Positions 42,181 through 48,636 of a DNA stretch of 48,636 nucleotides are shown piece after piece. Under the pieces are notes generated by a model. The model did not search any database. It saw only the letters and a program-made list of their open reading frames with translations, and was not told the DNA's origin. Position 1 is the first letter of the stretch; every line of letters starts with the position of its first letter. Made by a program: the position numbers and the translations under genes. The stretch lies in the NCBI GenBank assembly GCA_936924635.1, contig CAKZHP010000049.1, forward strand, positions 1 through 48,636. The letters are read 5' to 3'. This stretch comes from an uncultured Propionibacteriaceae bacterium. Lineage in GTDB: Bacteria; Actinomycetota; Actinomycetes; Propionibacteriales; Propionibacteriaceae.

Positions 42181-42933
42181 CTACTTCTTCTTGCCCTGGT
42201 TCTTGACCGCCTCGATCGAGGCCCGCGCGGCCTCCGGGTCGAGGTAGCGCCCACCTGGGACGGTCGGCTGCAGGTCGTCGTCGAGCTCGTAGACCAGCGG
42301 GATGCCGGTCGGGATGTTGAGCCCGGCGATGTCGGTGTCGGAGATGGTGTCGAGGTGCTTCACCAGAGCGCGCAGCGAGTTGCCGTGCGCGGCCACCAGC
42401 ACAGTCTTTCCGGACCGCAGGTCGGGGACGATCGCGTCGTACCAGTAGGGCAGCATGCGCACGACCACGTCTGCCAGGCACTCCGTCAGCGGACGGGCCT
42501 CGGTCGGCAGCGTGGCGTACCGGGGGTCGTCGAACTGGGAGAACTCACCGTCGGTCGCGATGGGCGGCGGCGGGGTGTCGTACGACCGGCGCCAGAGCAT
42601 GAACTGCTCCTCCCCGTACTGCTCCAGCGTCTGCGCCTTGTCCTTGCCCTGCAGGTCGCCGTAGTGGCGCTCGTTGAGGCGCCAGCTGCGGCGCACGGGG
42701 ATCCAGTGCCGGTCGCAGCCGTCGAGCGCGATGTTGGCGGTGTGGATCGCGCGGCGGAGGACGGAGGTGTGCACGACGTCGGGCAGGACGTCGTTCTCCT
42801 TGATGAGCTCCGCGCCGCGGGTGGCTTCGGCCACACCCTTATCGTTGATGTCGACGTCCACCCAGCCGGTGAAGAGGTTCTTGGCGTTCCACTCGCTCTC
42901 GCCGTGGCGGAGCAGGATCAGCGTCGAGGTCAT
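42181..42933 (-). CDS. gpmA: 2,3-bisphosphoglycerate-dependent phosphoglycerate mutase
   Basis: GpmA interconverts 3- and 2-phosphoglycerate in glycolysis. The 250-residue protein has the phospho-His motif LILLRHGESEWN (His10), NAKNLFTGWVDVDIN, SVLRRAIHTA, NERHYGDLQGKDK and VAAHGNSLRALVKHL. Length is usual for the family. ATG 42933 is exactly six bases from a TAGGCT box, indicating a leaderless mRNA. The DUF3267 gene follows in the same operon. Confidence 0.96.
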   Translation of the reverse strand: MTSTLILLRHGESEWNAKNLFTGWVDVDINDKGVAEATRGAELIKENDVLPDVVHTSVLRRAIHTANIALDGCDRHWIPVRRSWRLNERHYGDLQGKDKAQTLEQYGEEQFMLWRRSYDTPPPPIATDGEFSQFDDPRYATLPTEARPLTECLADVVVRMLPYWYDAIVPDLRSGKTVLVAAHGNSLRALVKHLDTISDTDIAGLNIPTGIPLVYELDDDLQPTVPGGRYLDPEAARASIEAVKNQGKKK

Positions 42934-42939
42934 GGCGTC

Positions 42940-42945
42940 AGCCTA
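42940..42945 (-). promoter_or_regulatory. -10 box for leaderless gpmA
   Basis: TAGGCT on the minus strand, six bases before ATG 42933. Confidence 0.6.
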
Positions 42946-42989
42946 GCGGCGGTGGCGGCGGTGGCCCGGGGCGTTCGCACCCGCGGATG

Positions 42990-43067
42990 ACCTGCACGTT
43001 CTGGCTCCTGGGAGCACCACGTGCCAGATATGGCACATGATGCCGCTCACGGCCAGAGAATGCAGGT
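42990..43067. repeat. 78-bp nested inverted repeat in the gpmA-SDR divergent spacer
   Basis: Outer arms 42990-43005 (ACCTGCA, three unpaired bases, TCTGGC) and 43052-43067 (GCCAGA, three unpaired bases, TGCAGGT) are complementary at 13 of 16 positions. Inside are CTCC/GGAG near 43006-43015 and a perfect palindrome GTGCCA-GATA-TGGCAC (43021-43036). No transposase is near. It may be an operator cluster or a small mobile or structural element. Confidence 0.6.
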
Positions 43068-43100
43068 GGCGGCATGGCCGGGTGCGCGAGGATGGGCCGC

Positions 43101-43838
43101 ATGAGCAGACCCCTCGCCGTTGTCACAGGAGCCTCGTCCGGGATCGGGGCCGCGGCCGCGCGGCGCCTGGCGGAGACGTACGAGGTGGTGTGCGTCGCGC
43201 GGCGTACGGAGCGGATCGAGCAGCTGGCCGCCGAGATCAGCGGGCGTGCGGTGACGTGCGACGTGACCGACGCCGCCGCCGTCGACGACCTGGTGCGCCA
43301 GGTCGGTGAGCGCCTGGACCTGCTGGTGAACAACGCCGGCGGAGCGCTGGGGCAGGAGCCGGTGGCGGAGGCGGACCTGGACGCGTGGCTCCAGATGTAC
43401 GAGATGAACGTGCTCGGTGCCGCCCGGGTCACCAAGGCGCTGCTGCCGGCGTTGCGAGCGGCGTCCGGGACCGTGATCTTCGTGACCAGCGTGGCCGCCG
43501 ACGGCCCGTACGAAGGTGGCGCGGGCTACTGCGGCGCCAAGGCGGCCGAGCGCATGATCGCGGGCTCGATGCGCCTTGAGCTGGTCGGCGAGCCGGTACG
43601 GATCTGCGAGGTGGTGCCCGGCATGGTGCACACCGAGGAGTTCTCGCTCACGCGGTTCGGCGGTGACCAGGCGAAGGCCGACAAGGTGTACGCAGGGGTG
43701 CCCGACCCGCTCGTCGCCGAGGACATCGCCGATGCCATCACGTGGATCGCCACCCGGCCGCACCACGTGAACGTGGACCGGATCGTGCTCCGTCCTCTCG
43801 CACAGGCCGCGCAGCACAAAGTTCACCGAGTGGGGTGA
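43101..43838 (+). CDS. Short-chain dehydrogenase/reductase
   Basis: The 245-residue classical SDR has the cofactor motif TGASSGIGAAAA (about 9-20), DVT for the adenine site, NNAG, the catalytic Ser in FVTSVAADGP, and YCGAK (YxxxK). It resembles the YdfG-type group that oxidises 3-hydroxy acids, acting on small alcohols with NADP, but the substrate cannot be fixed. ATG 43101 follows GAGGATGGGCCGC with no clear ribosome site. The nested inverted repeat lies 33 bases upstream. Confidence 0.88.
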   Translation: MSRPLAVVTGASSGIGAAAARRLAETYEVVCVARRTERIEQLAAEISGRAVTCDVTDAAAVDDLVRQVGERLDLLVNNAGGALGQEPVAEADLDAWLQMYEMNVLGAARVTKALLPALRAASGTVIFVTSVAADGPYEGGAGYCGAKAAERMIAGSMRLELVGEPVRICEVVPGMVHTEEFSLTRFGGDQAKADKVYAGVPDPLVAEDIADAITWIATRPHHVNVDRIVLRPLAQAAQHKVHRVG

Positions 43839-43912
43839 CGGACTAGCCCCCGTGGCACAGCGGCGGTTCCTATCATCACGGCTGAAGACCACCAACCGAT
43901 GGAGGAGTTCCG

Positions 43913-44557
43913 GTGACCACGAGTCCCGTACAGGGGGTCCCCCAGCCGAGCGCCCTGCTCCGCTCGCCGGCCTGCTGGCCGGCAAGGTGGTCGTCGTGAC
44001 CGGTGGCAACAGCCGGATCGGCGCGGCATCGCCCTGGCTGCCGGCGCCGCGGGGGCGAAGGTGGTCATCGACTACGTGACGCACCCCGAGGCCGCCGAGA
44101 CGCGCTGGTGCAGCAGATCACCCAGGCGGGCTCGGAGGCCGTCGCGGTCGAGGCCGACATCAGCCAGGTGGCGGGTGTGGGCCCAGGGCGGTGGCGGCTG
44201 CATCGTCAACATCACCTCGGTGCACGAGGACTGGCCGATGCCGGGCAACTCCCCCTACTGCCTCTCCAAGGGCGGCATGCGCATGCTCACCCGCAACCGG
44301 GCGTCGAGCTCGGCCCGCACGGCATCCGGGTCGTCGGCGTCGGCCCCGGCGCGGTCGACACCCCCATCAACGCCGCCACCAAGGCCGACCCGGCCAAGCT
44401 CGCGGCGCTGACGGCCGCGATCCCGCTGGGCCGCATCGGTACGCCCGCCGACATCGCGTCGCTGGTGGTGTTCATCGCCTCCGACCTGGGGTCGTACCTG
44501 ACCTCCGCCACGGTCGTCGCCGACGGCGGCATCACGCAGGGCAGCGTGGGTCTCTAA
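43913..44557 (+). pseudogene. Decayed SDR oxidoreductase gene
   Basis: Starting from GTG 43913 with a GGAGGAG site, fragments of one SDR appear in successive frames: LAGKVVVVTGGNSRIG, GIALAAGAAGAKVVIDYVT, ALVQQITQAGSEAVAVEADI, GGCIVNITSVHEDWPMPGN with YCLSKGG, then ELGPHGIRVVGVGPGAVDTP to the stop TAA at 44555. At least five frame changes are needed, and about 70 residues including the NNAG motif are missing between the third and fourth pieces. It is dead as a protein gene. A TATCAT -10 box remains at 43871. Confidence 0.9.
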
Positions 44558-45226
44558 TGAAGGTCTTCGTCACCGGCGCCACGGGGCACATCGGGTCTGC
44601 ACTCGTGCCCGAGCTGATCGCAGGCGGGCACGAGTCACCGCGCTGGTGCGCTCCGACGCCTCGGCGGCGGCTGGCGAGCGGCTCGGGGCGCGTACGGCGC
44701 GGGGCGAGATCACCGATCGTGCCGTGCGGTCTGCGGCAGCCGCCGAGGCTGATGGCGTCATCCACCTCGCCTTCCGGCACGACCTGATGGCGACGGGCCA
44801 GATGGAGCAGGCCGCTGTGGAGGACTTGGCGACGATCGAGTCCATCGCAGACGCCCTCGACGGCTCCGGCAAGGCCTTCGTCGGCATCTCGGGAACCGCC
44901 GGCCTCGCCGGTCTCGGGCGCCCGGCGACCGAGGACGACGTGGTGCGAGGGACGCCGCGGTCCGTCACCGAGCAGCGGTCGTCGACCTTGCCTCACGAGG
45001 CATCCGGAGCTCGGTCGCCCGCATCTCGCCCGTCACGCACTCCGCCGAGCGCGACCGGCACGGCTTCGTCTGGGTCCTCATCGCCGCGGCGCAGCGCACG
45101 GGCGCGGCGGCGTACGTCGGCGACGGCGCGACCCGGTGGGCGCTGGACACGGCCCGGCTGCTGGGGTGGGAGCCGCGCGAGGTCGACCTGCTCACCGACC
45201 TGGCCGACGACCGCTACTACGCCTGA
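44557..45226 (+). pseudogene. Decayed NAD(P)-binding oxidoreductase gene (atypical SDR)
   Basis: ATG 44557 overlaps the previous stop (TAATG). The frame MKVFVTGATGHIGSALVPEL breaks after GGHE; the next, TALVRSDASAAAGERLGAR to EDDVVRGTPRSVTE, breaks again near 44975; the last reads AAVVDLASRGIRSSVARISP to ADDRYYA with stop at 45224. The order matches atypical SDRs acting on nucleoside-diphosphate sugars or quinones. About 75 residues seem to be missing after AAYVGDGATRW. It overlaps the 3' end of hemL by ten bases. Confidence 0.88.
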
Positions 45227-46572
45227 CCTGTCGCCGCCGCCCGGGCCGCGGCCGGGAGCAGGTCGGCGATGCGGTCGAGCTCGACGGAGCCGTGGGCCGT
45301 CGAGACGAACCAGGCCTCGAACGCCGACGGCGGCAGGTACACCCCGCCGTCGAGCATGGCGTGGAAGAAGCGGGCGAACGCGGCAGTGTCCTGCGCCTTG
45401 GCGTCGTCGTACGTGAGCACCGGCTGGTCGCGGAAGAACACCGAGAACAGCGTCCCCGCCCGCTGGATCACGTGCGGCACGCCGGCCTCCGTGAGCGCGT
45501 CACCGACGAGCCGCTGCAGGGCGGCCGAGGTGGCGTTCAGCTGCTCGTACGCGGCCTCGTCGAGCCCGTCGAGCGTCGCGAGGCCGGCGGCGGTGGCGAG
45601 CGGGTTCCCCGACAGGGTGCCCGCCTGGTAGACGGGCCCGGCCGGGGCCAGCAGCCCCATCAGGTCGGCCCGGCCACCGAAGGCGCCGACCGGCAGCCCG
45701 CCGCCGATGACCTTGCCGAACGCCATCAGGTCGGGCGCCCAGCCGTCGTCGCCGGGCTCTGGCCCGTCGATGCCGTAGTAGCCCTCCCGGCTCGCCCGGA
45801 ACCCGGTCAGCACCTCGTCGGAGATCAGCAGCGCGCCAGCGGCGTGGGCGGTCTCGGCGAGGAACCGGTTGAACCCGACTCCGTCCTCCCCCGCCGGCGG
45901 CGGCACGACGCCCATGTTCGCGGGCGCCGCCTCGGTGATCACGGCAGCGATCTCGTGGCCGCGCTCGGCGAAGAGCGCGCCCACGGCGTCGCGGTCGCCG
46001 TACGGCACCACGACGGTGTCCTTCGTCGCCGCCGCGGTGACCCCCGCGCTGCCGGGCAGGCCGAAGGTCGCGACGCCGCTGCCGGCCTCGGCGAGCAGTC
46101 CGTCGGAGTGGCCGTGGTAGCAGCCGGCGAACTTCACGATCACGTCGCGACCGGTGGCGCCGCGAGCGACCCGGATCGCGCTCATGGTGGCCTCGGTGCC
46201 GGAGTTCACCAGCCGCAGCGACTCCACCGGGCGGATGCGCTCGACCACCGCCTCGGCGAGGCTGACCTCGCCGGGCTGCGGCGCACCGTACGAGAGCCCG
46301 CGGCCGGCCGCCTCCCGTACCGCCTCCACCACGCCCGGGTGGGCGTGCCCCAGCACCATCGGGCCCCAGGAGCCGACGAGATCGACGTACGACCTGCCGT
46401 CGACGTCGTGCAGCATGGCGCCGGCGGCCGAGGCGATGAACGGCGGCGTGCCGCCGACCGAGCCGAAGGCGCGCACAGGTGAGTTCACGCCGGAGGGGAT
46501 GACCCGCCGGGCGCGGGTGAACAGGTCCTCGGAGAGACCGGGTGCGGCATGGGGTGCGGTGTCGTACGTCAT
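45217..46572 (-). CDS. hemL: Glutamate-1-semialdehyde 2,1-aminomutase
   Basis: HemL makes 5-aminolevulinate in the C5 heme pathway, with pyridoxal phosphate. The 451-residue protein has RVIPSGVNSPVRAF, the substrate site DLVGSWGPMVLGHAHP, NSGTEATMSAIRVAR, and the Schiff-base Lys287 in MAFGKVIGGGLPVG. Length and motifs are standard. ATG 46572 has GAGGAG upstream and lies 16 bases after the hemB stop, so it is the last gene in the hemC-hemD-hemB-hemL run. Confidence 0.96.
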   Translation of the reverse strand: MTYDTAPHAAPGLSEDLFTRARRVIPSGVNSPVRAFGSVGGTPPFIASAAGAMLHDVDGRSYVDLVGSWGPMVLGHAHPGVVEAVREAAGRGLSYGAPQPGEVSLAEAVVERIRPVESLRLVNSGTEATMSAIRVARGATGRDVIVKFAGCYHGHSDGLLAEAGSGVATFGLPGSAGVTAAATKDTVVVPYGDRDAVGALFAERGHEIAAVITEAAPANMGVVPPPAGEDGVGFNRFLAETAHAAGALLISDEVLTGFRASREGYYGIDGPEPGDDGWAPDLMAFGKVIGGGLPVGAFGGRADLMGLLAPAGPVYQAGTLSGNPLATAAGLATLDGLDEAAYEQLNATSAALQRLVGDALTEAGVPHVIQRAGTLFSVFFRDQPVLTYDDAKAQDTAAFARFFHAMLDGGVYLPPSAFEAWFVSTAHGSVELDRIADLLPAAARAAATGQA

Positions 46573-46588
46573 CTCGATCTCCTCAGGG

Positions 46589-47593
46589 TCAGGCGAACTC
46601 GCGCAGGCGCTCGGGCAGGCCGCCGTCGAGCCAGGCCGCGACCTCGCTCGCGTAGTAGGTCAGGACGCACGACGCGCCGGCCCGGCGGAACGCCAGCAGC
46701 GACTCCAGCACCACCCGCTCCCGGTCGACCCAGCCGTTGCGGGCGGCGGCCTCGATCATCGCGTACTCCCCCGACACCTGGTACGCCCCGACGGGCACCG
46801 GCGACTCGCGCACCACGTCGCGCAGCACGTCGAGGTACGGCAGGCCGGGCTTCACCATCACCAGGTCGGCCCCCTCGGCGAGGTCGAGGGCCAGCTCGCG
46901 CAGCGCCTCGTGACCGTTGGCCGGGTCCTGCTGGTACGTGCGGCGGTCGCCCTGGAGCGAGGAGTCGACGGCATCGCGGAACGGGCCGAAGAACGCGGAG
47001 GCGTACTTCGCCGTGTACGCGAACAGCGCCACATCGGTGAGACCCTCGCCGTCGAGGGCGGACCGGATGGCGGCGACCTGGCCGTCCATCATCCCCGACG
47101 GGCCGAGCATGTGCGCCCCCGCCTGGGCCTGGGCGACGGCCATCTGCTGGTAGCGGGTCAGCGTCGCGTCGTTGTCGACCCTGCCCTGGGCGTCGACGAC
47201 GCCGCAGTGGCCGTGGTCGGTGAACTCGTCGAGGCAGGTGTCGGCCATCAGCACGGTCGCGTCACCGAGCTCGGCGCGCAGTCGTGCCAGCGCCCGGTTG
47301 AGCACCCCGTCGGGGTCGCTGGCCCCGGACCCCGCCGCGTCCTTGTGTGCAGGGATGCCGAACAGCATCAGCCCGCCGACGCCGCGCTCGACGGCCAGGG
47401 TGGCGGCGGCGACGAGCGAGTCCTCGCTGTGCTGCACCACGCCCGGCATCGAGGCGACCTCGCGCGGCTCGCGGGCGCCCTCCTTGACGAACATCGGCAG
47501 CACCAGGTCACCGGCACGCAGCGTGTGCTCGCGCACGAGCGAACGGACGGGCGCCGACGCACGCAGCCGGCGGGGGCGCTGGACAGGGATCAC
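46589..47593 (-). CDS. hemB: Delta-aminolevulinic acid dehydratase (porphobilinogen synthase)
   Basis: HemB joins two 5-aminolevulinates into porphobilinogen. The 334-residue protein has Lys196 in YTAKYASAFFGPFRDA and Lys248 in VMVKPGLPYLDV, the two active-site lysines, and a metal-lid region ADTCLDEFTDHGHCG with two Cys. GTG 47593 overlaps the hemD stop by four bases. The order within the heme operon supports the assignment. Confidence 0.96.
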   Translation of the reverse strand: MIPVQRPRRLRASAPVRSLVREHTLRAGDLVLPMFVKEGAREPREVASMPGVVQHSEDSLVAAATLAVERGVGGLMLFGIPAHKDAAGSGASDPDGVLNRALARLRAELGDATVLMADTCLDEFTDHGHCGVVDAQGRVDNDATLTRYQQMAVAQAQAGAHMLGPSGMMDGQVAAIRSALDGEGLTDVALFAYTAKYASAFFGPFRDAVDSSLQGDRRTYQQDPANGHEALRELALDLAEGADLVMVKPGLPYLDVLRDVVRESPVPVGAYQVSGEYAMIEAAARNGWVDRERVVLESLLAFRRAGASCVLTYYASEVAAWLDGGLPERLREFA

Positions 47594-48330
47594 GGGGTCT
47601 CCTCGACAAGGGTCGGCAGGGCGGCCACGACGGCGGCCGCGAGGGCGTCGATGGTGGGTGCGTCGGCTTGGACGTCGACCCGCAGCCCCACCTCGTGGGC
47701 GGCCTGGCTGGTGGGGTCGCCGATGCTGACGACCCGGGTGCTCGGGTGCGGGGTGGCGTCGGCGACGAGCCGGGCGATCATGGCGCTGGTGAGCACCACG
47801 ACCGCGTACGCGCCCTGGGCGAGGTCACGCAGGACGGCCGCCGGCACGTCGACCGGGGTCGGCCGGTAGGCGGTCACCGGGCGCACCTCGTAGCCCAGCC
47901 CCCGCAGGCCGTCGGGGACCGTCGGCGCCGCGGCGGACGATGCGGGCCAGAGCACCCGATCACCGGCGCGCGCCGGGGGCATCTGCTCGACCAGCGCCTG
48001 CCCGGAGCCCGCGGCGACGAGGCACGGCTCGATCCCCCGCTCGCGCGCCGCGGCGGCGGTGGTGTCGCCGACGACCGCCACGCGTGTGGTGCGCGGGACC
48101 ACCGTGGTGTCGAGCTCCAGCGCCGGCAGCGCCGTGGCACTGGTGAGCACGAGCCAGGAGAAGCAGCCGGCCCGGAGGTCGGCGGCGGCCTGGCGTACGG
48201 CGTCGTCGTGCACCGGCACGAGCGCGAGGAACGGCTGGTGGTCGACCGCGAGGCCGAGCTCGCGGAGCCGCTGGACGAGCGCGTCCGCCGACCCTGCCGG
48301 GCGCGGCACCAGCACGCGCGGAGCGCTCAT
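47590..48330 (-). CDS. hemD: Uroporphyrinogen-III synthase
   Basis: HemD closes the linear tetrapyrrole with inversion of ring D. The 246-residue protein shows low sequence conservation typical of the family, but RVLVPRPAGSADALVQRLRE, SWLVLTSATAL, VAVVGDTTAAAARERGI, VLTSAMIARLV and the final DAPTIDALAAAVV fit, and it sits between hemC and hemB. ATG 48330 overlaps the hemC stop as ATGA. A fusion with methyltransferase CobA, common in actinobacteria, is not present here. Confidence 0.9.
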   Translation of the reverse strand: MSAPRVLVPRPAGSADALVQRLRELGLAVDHQPFLALVPVHDDAVRQAAADLRAGCFSWLVLTSATALPALELDTTVVPRTTRVAVVGDTTAAAARERGIEPCLVAAGSGQALVEQMPPARAGDRVLWPASSAAAPTVPDGLRGLGYEVRPVTAYRPTPVDVPAAVLRDLAQGAYAVVVLTSAMIARLVADATPHPSTRVVSIGDPTSQAAHEVGLRVDVQADAPTIDALAAAVVAALPTLVEETP

Positions 48331-48636
48331 GCGCCCCGCCCCGTCGAGCCCCCCACCGTTGAGCCCAGCACCGTTGAGCCCAGCACCGTCGCCGCTCCCT
48401 GGTCGAGCAGCGTCGCGGCAAGGCGCGAGCCGAGGTCGGCGGCGATGGCCGTGAGCGTCTCCCGGTCCGCGCTCAGATCGAGGGGAACCGTTAGCGAGTC
48501 CTCGTACGCCCGCTGCCCGTCGAGCGCGATCATCAGCCCGAGCAGGGTGAGGCGCCCGTCGGCCACCTGCCCGAGGGCGCCGACCGGGGCGCTGCACCCG
48601 GCCTCGAGCGCACGGAGCAGCGCCCGCTCCGCGGTG
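48327..48636 (-). CDS. hemC: Hydroxymethylbilane synthase, C-terminal part
   Basis: The gene enters from the right edge; 102 codons up to the stop at 48327 are present. They encode the C-terminal domain with the cofactor-binding Cys in ALEAGCSAPVGALGQ and the following DGRLTLLGLMIALDGQRAYED cut at its core. The enzyme polymerises four porphobilinogens. The last 20 residues contain VLGST-type repeats that are not part of the fold. It overlaps hemD by four bases. Confidence 0.93.
   Translation of the reverse strand, partial: TAERALLRALEAGCSAPVGALGQVADGRLTLLGLMIALDGQRAYEDSLTVPLDLSADRETLTAIAADLGSRLAATLLDQGAATVLGSTVLGSTVGGSTGRGA
48343..48387 (-). repeat. Three 15-bp tandem units at the 3' end of hemC
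   Basis: Units 48358-48372 and 48373-48387 are identical (GTTGAGCCCAGCACC on the plus strand); 48343-48357 differs at two positions. They encode five-residue units around VLGST. Confidence 0.85.

Noticed and set aside
42990..43067. Insertion-sequence ends
   Set aside because: No transposase fragment and no clear target-site duplication beside the repeat.

Overview
The window is high-GC DNA (roughly 70% by eye) from an actinobacterium. Supporting signs are a DUF3263 protein, a CarD gene upstream of ispD-ispF, a SenX3-RegX3 pair beside phoU with a PHO box, many GTG starts, and leaderless genes whose TANNNT -10 box lies six bases before the start codon. Gene content fits a Propionibacteriales/Nocardioidaceae-like genome, but genus and species cannot be fixed from the sequence. 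It reads as chromosome: no transposase, phage, plasmid or CRISPR feature was seen.

Layout. 1-2.7 kb: a truncated secreted protein, a HEARH-motif protein, DUF3263, manA and tRNA-Thr(TGT). 2.8-6.1 kb: an orphan sugar-type ABC ATPase with a structured leader, a macrodomain hydrolase and a solo roadblock/LC7-like protein. 6.2-11.2 kb: pdxH, a VTT/DedA protein, then divergent glycan units (GT2 + DUF2304 one way, flippase + GT2 the other). 11.4-21 kb: a UgpC/MsiK-like ATPase, a sugar epimerase and two AT3 acyltransferases facing an FkbM methyltransferase, a GT2, a small coiled-coil protein and a long GT4. 21-27.3 kb: a Tat-exported peptidase-like protein, a DUF4032 kinase-like protein, cysS-rlmB and glyA. 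27.3-32.7 kb: envelope proteins and two paralogous YpfJ-type zinc metallopeptidases facing each other across the remains of two other genes. 32.7-38.8 kb: a PIG-L-type deacetylase, ispF-ispD-carD, prs, and a UvrA-like gene broken by one frameshift. 38.8-43.8 kb: regX3-senX3, phoU, a DUF3267 protein, gpmA and an SDR. 43.9-45.2 kb: two overlapping decayed oxidoreductase genes. 45.2 kb to the end: hemL, hemB, hemD and the 3' end of hemC.

How genes work together. The 8-21 kb region holds parts for a surface glycan: nucleotide-sugar epimerase, five glycosyltransferase-related proteins counting the DPM1-like one, flippase, O-acyltransferases and a methyltransferase; the polymer itself cannot be named. 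The heme genes give successive steps from glutamate semialdehyde to uroporphyrinogen III. CarD-IspD-IspF joins a transcription regulator to the MEP isoprenoid pathway. SenX3-RegX3-PhoU with its PHO box is the phosphate-sensing module.

Most unusual points: the ABC ATPase whose two halves have lost complementary motifs, leaving one complete composite ATP site; the gutted divergent pair between the two metallopeptidases; four decayed genes plus one frameshifted gene in 15 kb; the PIG-L protein with AHPADT in place of AHPDDE beside a 17-bp palindrome; a 78-bp nested inverted repeat upstream of gpmA; and nine genes with exact leaderless promoter spacing. No single locus could be shown to be a wholly new system; the best candidates are the orphan ABC ATPase and the glycan locus with its coiled-coil protein.
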